This document shows, one piece after another, positions 8,552 to 16,697 of a stretch of 64,000 bases of DNA; position 1 is the stretch's first letter; each line of letters begins with the position of its first letter. The translations under genes and the position numbers were made by a program. Source of the stretch: Cyclobacteriaceae bacterium (lineage in GTDB: Bacteria > Bacteroidota > Bacteroidia > Cytophagales > Cyclobacteriaceae). Below the pieces are notes generated by a model. That model was given only the letters and a program-made list of their open reading frames with translations. It did no database searches and was not told the origin of the DNA. Location of the stretch: contig JANQEU010000092.1 of assembly GCA_028278225.1 (NCBI GenBank), positions 1-64,000 on the forward strand, read 5' to 3'.

Positions 8552-8576
8552 ACTTATAGTCAATATGACTATAAGT
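8552..8576. promoter_or_regulatory. 25-bp palindromic operator between regulator and xylB
   Basis: Arms of 11 bases, ACTTATAGTCA at 8552-8562 and its exact complement TGACTATAAGT at 8566-8576, flank a three-base centre. The palindrome lies in the divergent promoter region of the Nudix regulator and xylB, 31 bases before the xylB start codon. TAGTC/GACTA half-sites are typical of operators bound by Nudix-type regulators. Binding by the adjacent regulator is inference but well supported by position and symmetry. Confidence 0.85.
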
Positions 8577-8607
8577 ATTTACATTTACATACCAAATTAA
8601 TAGTTGA

Positions 8608-10098
8608 ATGCAGTTTTTAGGAATCGATTTAGGTAGTTCGTCAGTCAAATTATCGGTTTTTGATGGTATAAAGGGAAAGACCGTAGCCTCAACATTCTAC
8701 CCAAAACAAGAGATGACTATTCATTCACCCCTTACAGGGTATGCGGAGCAGTCCCCAAATGAGTGGTGGGATAATATTAAGACAGGAATGAAGGAGTTGT
8801 CCGGTCAGGTCAGGTTATCCGATATTTCCGCGATTGGTATTTCCTATCAGATGCATGGACTGGTAGTGGTAGATCGTGATCGTAATGTGCTAAGACCGTC
8901 CATTATTTGGTGTGATAGCAGGGCCGTCGAAATTGGGGACAGGGCTTATCATGGTTTGGGTCAGGATTATTGTGACCGGCATTTGCTTAACTCCCCGGGA
9001 AATTTCACGGCATCCAAACTGAAGTGGGTGCAAGAGAATGAGCCTGAAATTTTCGGAAAGATCCATAAGATAATGCTTCCCGGAGATTATGTAGCCATGA
9101 AACTCACCGGGGAGATTTGCACTACGGAAAGTGGACTGTCTGAGGGTATTTTCTGGGATTTTGAAGAGGGCCAAATGTCCGGGAAGTTATTGGATCATTT
9201 CGGCATTCCCCCGGGATTGATCCCTGATGTTGTTCCGACATTTGGAAATCAGGGAGAGGTGACAAAAGAAATTGCCGGAGAACTGGGATTGAAACCGGGG
9301 ATCCCGGTTGCCTACAGGGCTGGCGATCAACCAAATAATGCTTTTTCACTTGGTGTACTGGAGCCGGGAGAGTTTGCTGCTACGGCCGGCACCTCAGGAG
9401 TTGTCTACGGTGTTTCGGATCAGAATATTTCCGATAAGGAATTCAGAGTGAACACTTTTTTACACGTGAATAATACGGGCGATCAGAAGAGAAACGGTGT
9501 TTTGCTATGTATAAATGGTACCGGGATCTTGTTTAGCTGGATAAGAAAATTGCTCTCATTCTCTCAATCAACAGTACCGTACGAGGCAATGAATCAAAAG
9601 GCAAAGGATATCCCAATTGGTTCTGATGGAGTCCAGGTTTTTCCATTTGGAAACGGAGCTGAACGAATATTGAAAAACAGAAATTTCAGATCAAATATTC
9701 TCGGGATTGATTTTAATCAGCATTCAGATGGCCATCTGATCCGTGCATCAAAAGAAGGCATTGTGTTTGCCTTGAATTATGGTTTCAAGGCGCTGAAAGA
9801 ACTGGGTCTGGATGCCAGGCTTGTCAAGGCGGGAAAATCAAATTTGTTTCTTAGCACACTGTTCCTGGAGGCTTTTGTCAACACAACAAATTCACCGGTA
9901 GAGCTTTATCAGACCGATGGAGGTGAGGGGGCGGCGAGAGGGGCTGCCGTGGGTTGTGGCTTTTATAACTCAACGCATGAGGCTTTTGATACCCTGGAAT
10001 GTTTGACAAGGACGGATCCAACAGAAATGATCCGGACCAGGTACGAAGAGTCGTATCTTCAATGGGAAGAAAACTTAAGACATTATTACGATATATAA
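8608..10098 (+). CDS. xylB: Xylulokinase
   Basis: The 496-residue FGGY-family kinase phosphorylates D-xylulose to D-xylulose 5-phosphate for the pentose phosphate pathway. The first actin-like half opens with the phosphate-binding loop GIDLGSSSVKLSVFD (5-19) and includes the substrate-contact ISYQMHGLVVVD region at 78-89. The second half starts with VAYRAGDQPNNAFSLG, where Asp240 is the expected catalytic base. It is followed by the second phosphate loop TAGTSGVVYG, and the GGEGAARGAA adenosine motif is near residues 440-450. Length fits the family. The start ATG at 8608 places the operator just upstream. xylA follows within 12 bases, so the two are co-transcribed. Other FGGY substrates cannot be excluded from sequence alone, but the xylA neighbour makes xylulose by far the best call. 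Confidence 0.93.
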   Translation: MQFLGIDLGSSSVKLSVFDGIKGKTVASTFYPKQEMTIHSPLTGYAEQSPNEWWDNIKTGMKELSGQVRLSDISAIGISYQMHGLVVVDRDRNVLRPSIIWCDSRAVEIGDRAYHGLGQDYCDRHLLNSPGNFTASKLKWVQENEPEIFGKIHKIMLPGDYVAMKLTGEICTTESGLSEGIFWDFEEGQMSGKLLDHFGIPPGLIPDVVPTFGNQGEVTKEIAGELGLKPGIPVAYRAGDQPNNAFSLGVLEPGEFAATAGTSGVVYGVSDQNISDKEFRVNTFLHVNNTGDQKRNGVLLCINGTGILFSWIRKLLSFSQSTVPYEAMNQKAKDIPIGSDGVQVFPFGNGAERILKNRNFRSNILGIDFNQHSDGHLIRASKEGIVFALNYGFKALKELGLDARLVKAGKSNLFLSTLFLEAFVNTTNSPVELYQTDGGEGAARGAAVGCGFYNSTHEAFDTLECLTRTDPTEMIRTRYEESYLQWEENLRHYYDI

Positions 10099-10109
10099 AA
10101 TTTATTCCA

Positions 10110-11447
10110 ATGAGTGTAAAAAAAGTGATTTTAGGAGATACTGAATTTTTTAAGGGAGTCAGCCGTGTCACATACGAAGGCAACGAGTCCGATAATCCTT
10201 TCGCATTTAAATATTACGATCCTGAAAGGGTTGTAGCAGGCAGGAAGATGGTCGATCATTTCAAGTTTGCCATCGCTTATTGGCATACCTTCTGCGGAAC
10301 CGGAGGTGATCCGTTCGGGCTGGCTACCAAAGACTTTCCATGGCTTTCCTCCGGTGATCCGTATCAGCGTGCTAAAGATAAAATGGACGCTGCTTTTGAG
10401 TTCATTACAAAAATTGGGGCACCCTACTATTGTTTTCATGATTTTGACCTCATTGATGAGGGGGATTCACTTCAGGAATCCGGGAAAAGACTGCAGTTTA
10501 TCACCGATTATGCCCAGGAAAAACAGGATGAATCAGGTGTTGGGCTTCTGTGGGGGACTGCAAATCTGTTTTCTAATCCACGATACATGAATGGTGCCGC
10601 CACCAATCCGGATTTTAACGTGGTGGCCTATGCCGGGGCTCAGGTTAAAAATGCACTTGATGCAACAATCAGGCTGGGAGGAGAGAATTATGTTTTCTGG
10701 GGAGGCCGTGAGGGCTATATGAGTCTTTTGAATACAGATATGAAAAAGGAGTTGGATCATATGGGCCGTTTTCTCCATATGGCGAAGGATTATGCCAGAT
10801 CGCAAGGTTTTAAAGGCAACTTTTTCATTGAGCCGAAGCCAATGGAGCCCTCGAAACATCAGTACGACTTTGATGCAGCTACCGTCATTGGTTTTTTACG
10901 TGAGTATGATCTCATGGATGATTTTAAATTGAATCTTGAGTTTAACCATGCGACGCTGGCGCAACACACCATGCAACATGAAGTTCAGGTGGCGGCAAAT
11001 GCTGGCTTGTTGGGAAGCATGGATGCCAACCGTGGAGACTACCAGAATGGCTGGGATACGGACCAGTTCCCAAACAATGTCTACGAGCTGGTAGAGGTGA
11101 TGTTAATCTTACTTGAAACCGGAGGCTTACAGGGTGGCGGGATAAATTTTGATGCAAAGACCAGAAGAAATTCCACAGATCTGAATGATATTTTTTATGC
11201 TCACATCGGGGGTATGGACGCCTTTGCACGGGCGCTTATAGTTGCGGATAAAATCTTGGAGAGCTCGAATTACAAATCATTGCGGAATGAAAGATATAGC
11301 TCATTTGGATCAGTTGAGGGGAAAGCCTTTGAACAAGGAAGAAGCACACTTCAGGATATTGCTGCATTTGCCGCAAGTCATGGCGATCCCGAAAAAATAA
11401 GCGGTCGGCAGGAATTGTTTGAAAATATCATCAACCAATACCTGTAA
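10110..11447 (+). CDS. xylA: Xylose isomerase
   Basis: The 445-residue cytosolic enzyme converts D-xylose to D-xylulose (and, as known for the family, D-glucose to D-fructose). I start at ATG 10110, which gives the normal N-terminus; a longer open frame overlapping xylB is not credible. The family signatures are present: VFWGGREGY at 195-203, NFFIEPKPMEPSKHQYD with metal ligand Glu241 and Lys243, His110 in CFHDFD as the base, His280 in EFNHAT, and Asp305/Asp348 as further metal ligands. It is a class II isomerase, judging by length and the N-terminal extension. It ends 8 bases before the convergent thioredoxin gene, without a visible terminator. Confidence 0.97.
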   Translation: MSVKKVILGDTEFFKGVSRVTYEGNESDNPFAFKYYDPERVVAGRKMVDHFKFAIAYWHTFCGTGGDPFGLATKDFPWLSSGDPYQRAKDKMDAAFEFITKIGAPYYCFHDFDLIDEGDSLQESGKRLQFITDYAQEKQDESGVGLLWGTANLFSNPRYMNGAATNPDFNVVAYAGAQVKNALDATIRLGGENYVFWGGREGYMSLLNTDMKKELDHMGRFLHMAKDYARSQGFKGNFFIEPKPMEPSKHQYDFDAATVIGFLREYDLMDDFKLNLEFNHATLAQHTMQHEVQVAANAGLLGSMDANRGDYQNGWDTDQFPNNVYELVEVMLILLETGGLQGGGINFDAKTRRNSTDLNDIFYAHIGGMDAFARALIVADKILESSNYKSLRNERYSSFGSVEGKAFEQGRSTLQDIAAFAASHGDPEKISGRQELFENIINQYL

Positions 11448-11455
11448 TCCAAAAT

Positions 11456-11773
11456 TTAAACAACTGCCGGTTGATAAAACCGGGATAAGGTTTGCTTCAA
11501 TTGATGTGCTGTCAGGACACCCGATTGCCGCCATTTTATCTCGCCTTTCTGAAAGATCATTAATGTCGGTACTCCCCTGATTTGGTAGACAGCAGAGATT
11601 TCCGGATTTCTGTCAACATCGATTTTGATAATTGTTGCCCTATGAGCGACAAGGGCCTTCAATTCACGAAGGACAGGAGCCATCATCTTACATGGTCCGC
11701 ACCATTCTGCCGAAAAATCAACTAAAACCGGTTTTTCTGATTGAATCAGATCCTGAAATGAAACTTTACCCAT
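11456..11773 (-). CDS. Thioredoxin
   Basis: The 105-residue protein has the thioredoxin fold with the classic active site W-C-G-P-C (Cys25, Cys28) and the cis-Pro motif RGVPTLMIF near residue 75. It lacks a signal peptide and so should act in the cytoplasm as a dithiol reductase. It differs from a housekeeping thioredoxin only in being slightly shorter at the N-terminus. The rhodanese gene lies 12 bases upstream in the same direction, so the two are likely co-transcribed. Whether this is the main thioredoxin of the cell cannot be told, so I give no symbol. Confidence 0.92.
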   Translation of the reverse strand: MGKVSFQDLIQSEKPVLVDFSAEWCGPCKMMAPVLRELKALVAHRATIIKIDVDRNPEISAVYQIRGVPTLMIFQKGEIKWRQSGVLTAHQLKQTLSRFYQPAVV

Positions 11774-11785
11774 AAGCCCTGTTTG

Positions 11786-12070
11786 TTATGCACTTTTCTT
11801 CCTGAGGATATTTGCTACTGAAGTCCAGGGACCTCCATTTGTGCAACTGATACCCTCAGATTGAAGATAACGACAAGCCTGTCCACTTCGGTTCCCGCTC
11901 TGGCAAATAATTATTCGGGGTTGGGGCATATCTTTTATTTCCTGTATCCTCTTTGGTACTTCGTTTAAAGGTATGTTGACGGAACCCGGAGCGTGACCAA
12001 ACAGGAATTCCATTTTTGTTCTGACATCGATGATCGTGGCACCTTCTTCAATCAAACTTTGTAGATCCAT
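11786..12070 (-). CDS. Single-domain rhodanese-like protein
   Basis: I start at ATG 12070 (94 residues, MDLQSLIEEG), since the domain begins there; the upstream extension to 12136 is Lys/Phe-rich and not expected for the family. The protein has the rhodanese fold with the VRTKMEFLFGHAPGSVNIP region and the active-site loop C-Q-S-G-N-R-S beginning at Cys56. Such small rhodaneses move sulfane sulfur via a Cys persulfide, often to thioredoxin. The partner thioredoxin gene directly downstream fits that idea. It has no signal peptide; the cytoplasm is the likely site. Confidence 0.88.
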   Translation of the reverse strand: MDLQSLIEEGATIIDVRTKMEFLFGHAPGSVNIPLNEVPKRIQEIKDMPQPRIIICQSGNRSGQACRYLQSEGISCTNGGPWTSVANILRKKSA

Positions 12071-12248
12071 TTTAAATTTCTTGCTTTGTATTTTGGTGGC
12101 AAAGAAAAAATACCGGAAGCTGCCTTTTGGTAACAATGGTTACAATGGATTCCGATTAACAGTTCATTAACACTATTCAGGGGTGATTTCGACATTTTTA
12201 GCTTACAGATCGTTTACTTTGCAGGGGATTTTTAAATACATCTTTGAA

Positions 12249-13640
12249 ATGATTCAGAGAAAAACACTTTTATTGGCCATCGCTATTCTGGCAGTTTCTT
12301 TTGGAAGTCTTGCACAGGGCCATGATATCAGAATACAGGTGGCTGACATTGAAGATTCAACAGCTATTATTGGTTACCATTTTGGAAGTCAGAAATTTGT
12401 ACATGATACACTTACATTCGATGATACGAATACGCTCCGCCTGAATGGAAGCGAATCCTTACCACAGGGAATATATTTTGTGTATTCACCCGGCTTTTAT
12501 TTTGAATTTCTCGTCGGTGAACAACAATTTTCACTTTCCACCACCCTGGATGGGGGTTATGATCTGCTGGAAGTCAGTGGTTCTCGTGAAAATCAGTTGT
12601 TCAAAGAGTTTCAGGTCAATATGACCAAAATGCAAAGAAAACAGCGATTACTTTCAGACTCTCTGGCGAAAGTCAGCGGAGCTGATTCTATTTCCGTGAG
12701 AGATGAACTAAATAAATCTATTGCAGAATCTGTCAGATTTCGAGATAAAATTCTCAAGGACAATCCCAATACCTTTTTAGCTTCTTTTATACACATGATG
12801 GCAGGAATTTCCGTACCTGACTTTGAAGAAATTGAAGACCAGTCGGAAAGAAGAAAAGCGCAATACGAATACTACAAAATGCATTATTTCGATCTTGTGG
12901 ATAGCCCAGGTGAAATGATGCGTACCCCTATATTTCATAATTATGTGATGAAATACTTCGATGAATTGGTCCTCCCTCAACCGGACTCATTGATAAAAGA
13001 GATTGACCTGTGGTTATCCAGGGATAACAACGAAGAGTTTTTCAGATACTGGCTTGTGGCTTTCTTTAAAAAATATCAGGAATCGAAGATTATGGGTATG
13101 GATGCGATCTGGATTCATCTCAGTGAAAAATATTACCTATCCGGCACAGTAGACTGGATATCGGCGGAATCCCTTAAAGACATTGAAGAAGAGGTGAGAT
13201 ATATCAAACCAAATCTTATCGGGAAGAATGCTCCGCTGTTAAATGTGGTAGATACCACACTTCAGCCCTTTAATCTGGAAATGCTGGACGATGAATACCT
13301 GGTAATTTTTTTCTACGATCCGGATTGTGGTCATTGCAAGAAGAAAACACCGGTACTGAAAGACAACTACGCTACGATCAAAGAAAGCGGAGGTGAAGTT
13401 CTGGCTGTTTGTACCATAACAGATATTCAAAAATGGAAGGATTTCATAAATAAAAATGAGCTTGACTGGATAAACCTTGGAGATCCTTTTGGCAGAAGCA
13501 ATTTCAGGGTTGAATACAATGTAAGGACCACACCACAATTGTATGTTCTTGATAATGATCGCAAAATTGTGGCCAAGAAACTTGATGTCGGGGATCAGCT
13601 GATAAACTTCCTGCAGGAACATAGCCGACTTAACCCTTGA
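12249..13640 (+). CDS. Exported TlpA-like thiol-disulfide protein with N-terminal DUF4369/DUF5106-type region
   Basis: The start at ATG 12249 gives a 463-residue protein with a clear signal peptide (residues 8-23, cleavage near SLAQ). An N-terminal beta region (25-110) is of the DUF4369 type, and a helical middle (about 110-320) resembles DUF5106. The C-terminal thioredoxin fold carries a C-G-H-C active site (Cys360, Cys363) within YDPDCGHCKKKTP. Similar Bacteroidota proteins are periplasmic and probably tune redox state or reduce disulfides in the envelope. The gene lies divergent from the rhodanese/thioredoxin pair and upstream of the sugar permease, so three thiol-redox genes are grouped here. 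Substrate is unknown. Confidence 0.85.
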   Translation: MIQRKTLLLAIAILAVSFGSLAQGHDIRIQVADIEDSTAIIGYHFGSQKFVHDTLTFDDTNTLRLNGSESLPQGIYFVYSPGFYFEFLVGEQQFSLSTTLDGGYDLLEVSGSRENQLFKEFQVNMTKMQRKQRLLSDSLAKVSGADSISVRDELNKSIAESVRFRDKILKDNPNTFLASFIHMMAGISVPDFEEIEDQSERRKAQYEYYKMHYFDLVDSPGEMMRTPIFHNYVMKYFDELVLPQPDSLIKEIDLWLSRDNNEEFFRYWLVAFFKKYQESKIMGMDAIWIHLSEKYYLSGTVDWISAESLKDIEEEVRYIKPNLIGKNAPLLNVVDTTLQPFNLEMLDDEYLVIFFYDPDCGHCKKKTPVLKDNYATIKESGGEVLAVCTITDIQKWKDFINKNELDWINLGDPFGRSNFRVEYNVRTTPQLYVLDNDRKIVAKKLDVGDQLINFLQEHSRLNP

Positions 13641-13736
13641 TATATCGTTCGCCCCGTTTGTCAATATACGTACATGCATTTGGATCTTAAGGTGTATATT
13701 TCCATTATTAGTTATCTTTCATAAAATCCAACCAAA

Positions 13737-15053
13737 TTGAGTAAAAGAACAATCTATTACGCTGTGGTCGTTGCACTTGGAGGTTTTCTCTTTGGATTTG
13801 ACACTGCAGTTATTTCTGGTGCCGAACAGGCGATTCAGAAATTGTGGGAACTTGATACATGGTCACATGGCCTGACAGTATCTATTGCATTAATTGGAAC
13901 GGTAATTGGAGCACTTTTCGGAGGATTACCGGCGGACAAGTTGGGGAGGAAGGTCACCCTTATCATTATCGGTATTTTGTATTTTGTATCGGCACTGGGC
14001 TCCGCCATTGTGGAAAACTGGCAGCTTTTTCTTTTTTACAGATTCATAGGAGGGTTAGGAGTGGGTGCCTCCTCAGTGGCTGCTCCAATGTACATCTCTG
14101 AGATATCGCCTTCGAAGGTGAGAGGCAGGCTCGTGGCCTTATTTCAGTTCAATATCGTTTTTGGTATCCTCATAGCTTACGTATCCAATTATCTTATCAA
14201 TGTGTATGGTGAGGGAGATGGGTTATGGAGATGGATGCTTGGGATTGAAAGCTTACCGGCATTGTTTTTTGTGATTGCCATGTTCAGTGTCCCTGAAAGC
14301 CCCCGGTGGCTCATCGTCAAACGAAACGACATCAATTATGCCAGGAGGGTGTTTTTGTTGAATCATGAAGAAAACATTGAAGCCAAGATCAAAAACATTC
14401 AGGAGTCTGTATACAAAAACTCCTCAAACCGCCTCAATCTGGGGCATTACAAGTATCCGGTTATGCTGGCGATCTTATTTGCCATGTTCAATCAACTGTC
14501 AGGAATAAATGCAATAATTTATTATGCACCGCGGATATTTGAGATGACCGGTTTGGGAAAATCAAGTGCGCTGCTTTCTTCAGCCGGAATAGGATTGATT
14601 AATTTTATTTTTACGATTGCAGCTATCTATTTTATCGATAAACTGGGGCGCAAGATGCTGATGCATGTGGGTACATTCGGACTCATATTCACATTGGGAA
14701 TGGTGGCTCTGTCCTTTTATACTAACATTGGAACACTTGCTGTTCCGATATATCTCTTTTTGTATATAGCCTTCTTTGCTTTCTCACAGGGAGCTGTGAT
14801 CTGGGTTTTCATTTCAGAGATCTTTCCGAATGAAGTCCGGGCATTTGGGCAGTCTCTTGGGAGTTTTACGCATTGGTTTATGGCGGCATTGATAGCATTT
14901 ACTTTTCCGGGTATCACAGCGTCCATGGGAGCGGGGAACACCTTCATGTTTTTCACGGTCATGATGGGATTGCAATGGATTTTTGTCTGGAAAATAATGC
15001 CGGAAACAAGAGGAAAGTCATTGGAAGACTTAGGCAAATCCCTGACAAAATGA
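13737..15053 (+). CDS. MFS sugar:proton symporter (sugar porter family)
   Basis: The 438-residue inner-membrane protein has twelve probable membrane segments. Sugar-porter hallmarks are clear: GGFLFGFDTAVISG in TM1, DKLGRK and DKLGRKML after TM2 and TM8, the RFIGGLGVG stretch in TM4, PESPRWL before the central loop, and PETRGKSLE at the C-terminus. The only plausible start is TTG at 13737, since an in-frame TAA lies at 13722. The family includes XylE, GalP and eukaryotic GLUTs; the neighbouring xylose and GH32 genes point to xylose, glucose or fructose as cargo. It overlaps the next gene (ATGA), so transport and GH32 are translationally coupled. Confidence 0.93.
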   Translation: MSKRTIYYAVVVALGGFLFGFDTAVISGAEQAIQKLWELDTWSHGLTVSIALIGTVIGALFGGLPADKLGRKVTLIIIGILYFVSALGSAIVENWQLFLFYRFIGGLGVGASSVAAPMYISEISPSKVRGRLVALFQFNIVFGILIAYVSNYLINVYGEGDGLWRWMLGIESLPALFFVIAMFSVPESPRWLIVKRNDINYARRVFLLNHEENIEAKIKNIQESVYKNSSNRLNLGHYKYPVMLAILFAMFNQLSGINAIIYYAPRIFEMTGLGKSSALLSSAGIGLINFIFTIAAIYFIDKLGRKMLMHVGTFGLIFTLGMVALSFYTNIGTLAVPIYLFLYIAFFAFSQGAVIWVFISEIFPNEVRAFGQSLGSFTHWFMAALIAFTFPGITASMGAGNTFMFFTVMMGLQWIFVWKIMPETRGKSLEDLGKSLTK

Positions 15054-16630
15054 TAAAAAAAACTTTTCTGCTACTCACAATTATTGGGATCGGGGCGTGT
15101 GGCGATGTCAGGGATTCGGGGAATCCTGCGTATGAAAAGATCTCAAAACCGGAGGACTATTACAAGGAACCTCATCGACCTCAATTTCACTTTTCTCCTG
15201 AAGCTAACTGGATGAATGATCCAAATGGGATGGTCTACTTCGACGGAGAATATCACTTGTTCTACCAGTATTATCCTGACAGTACGGTTTGGGGTCCAAT
15301 GCATTGGGGGCATGCGGTCAGCCAGGACCTTGTACGGTGGGAACATTTACCCATTGCCCTGTATCCTGATGAATTAGGTTACATTTTTTCAGGAAGTGCG
15401 ATCGTAGATTGGAATAATTCATCAGGTTTTGGAGATAGGGCCAACCCGCCACTTGTGGCAATATTCACCTATCATTTACCGGAAGGTGAACAGGATGGAA
15501 GGAACAATTTTCAGTACCAGGGATTAGCTTATAGCCTTGACAAAGGACGGACATGGACAAAGTATACGGAGAACCCGGTAGTAAGGAATGGGGGCAAACG
15601 CGACTTCAGGGATCCGAAAGTTATTTGGCATGAAGAAACGGAACGATGGATAATGGTTTTGGCCGTAGGGGATCATGTTGAATTCTACCGGTCAAAAGAT
15701 TTGAAAACGTGGCAGTATCTGAGTGAATTCGGTCAGAATGACGGCAGCCACGCCGGGGTATGGGAGTGTCCGGATCTGATAAGACTACCGGTTGAAGGTG
15801 AAGATGAAGCAAAGTGGGTATTGATCGTGTCTATTGGAAATGGTGGAAACCGGGGATCAGCTACCCAATACTTTGTCGGGGATTTCGATGGTCAGAACTT
15901 TTATAATTCGCATTATCCCGAGAGAGTCATATGGCTGGATCATGGCAGGGACAATTATGCAGGAGTCACCTGGTCAGATATACCTCCGCAGGATGGACGG
16001 AAAATTTTCATAGGGTGGATGAGCAACTGGGACTATGCAACCGTCGTACCAACGGAAAGATGGAGAAGCGCGATGACGCTCCCCCGATTCCTTTCATTGT
16101 TTAAGACGGTAAATGGTCACAGGTTAAGATCTTATCCTGTGCAGGAGTTGACATTACTGCGAAAAAAAGCCGTGGAATTGAACCGTCAGTTAATTAATGT
16201 CGAGACCGACTGGACCTACCTGCTGGAAGGAATGGAAGATCTCCTGGATATGGAATTGATCATATCAAATGTTCGGAACTCCGGATCTTTTGAGATCGAA
16301 CTGAGAAATGACCTGGGAGAAAACCTTAAGTTCGGGTACGATGATAGAACAGAAATAGTCTATGTAGATCGCTCCGAAGCAGGGATAAGCGATTTCCACG
16401 AAACATTTGCCCAAAGACATGAAGCCCCAAGGTTATCCAGGGAAGGAAAACTGCCGGTACGGGTAATGGTTGACAAATCCTCAATTGAGGTGTTCTTCGA
16501 TTTTGGGGAAGTGGTATTAACGGACATGTTTTTCGCAAATGCTCCCTACAACAGGATGACATTCCGTGCACCGTATGATGCTGTTCTTGCAGAAGGAATG
16601 ATATATGAATTGAAGTCGATCTGGAGATAA
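15050..16630 (+). CDS. Glycoside hydrolase family 32 lipoprotein (fructan/sucrose hydrolase)
   Basis: I start at ATG 15050, which overlaps the transporter stop as ATGA and gives a lipoprotein signal with lipobox IGAC (Cys17); the longer open frame upstream lies inside the transporter. The 526-residue enzyme has the GH32 five-bladed propeller with WMNDPNG (nucleophile Asp57), FRDPK (Asp188) and ECPD (acid/base Glu239), followed by a C-terminal beta-sandwich from about 370. It hydrolyses beta-fructosides such as sucrose, inulin or levan. As a lipoprotein it should sit in the envelope, releasing fructose and glucose for the permease next door. No fructokinase or SusCD pair is nearby. Confidence 0.93.
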   Translation: MIKKTFLLLTIIGIGACGDVRDSGNPAYEKISKPEDYYKEPHRPQFHFSPEANWMNDPNGMVYFDGEYHLFYQYYPDSTVWGPMHWGHAVSQDLVRWEHLPIALYPDELGYIFSGSAIVDWNNSSGFGDRANPPLVAIFTYHLPEGEQDGRNNFQYQGLAYSLDKGRTWTKYTENPVVRNGGKRDFRDPKVIWHEETERWIMVLAVGDHVEFYRSKDLKTWQYLSEFGQNDGSHAGVWECPDLIRLPVEGEDEAKWVLIVSIGNGGNRGSATQYFVGDFDGQNFYNSHYPERVIWLDHGRDNYAGVTWSDIPPQDGRKIFIGWMSNWDYATVVPTERWRSAMTLPRFLSLFKTVNGHRLRSYPVQELTLLRKKAVELNRQLINVETDWTYLLEGMEDLLDMELIISNVRNSGSFEIELRNDLGENLKFGYDDRTEIVYVDRSEAGISDFHETFAQRHEAPRLSREGKLPVRVMVDKSSIEVFFDFGEVVLTDMFFANAPYNRMTFRAPYDAVLAEGMIYELKSIWR

Positions 16631-16697
16631 TAAACTCCATTCAAATATCTATTTTTGATAAAAGGAGCAAAGGCTCGTAAAACTCAATTCATCCGGT

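Noticed and set aside
9999-10109. N-terminal extension of XylA overlapping xylB
   Set aside because: The extension is absent from the family and lies in the xylB coding frame; ATG 10110 gives the normal length.
14873-15049. N-terminal extension of the GH32 protein
   Set aside because: It overlaps the permease gene, and only the ATG at 15050 yields a lipoprotein signal.
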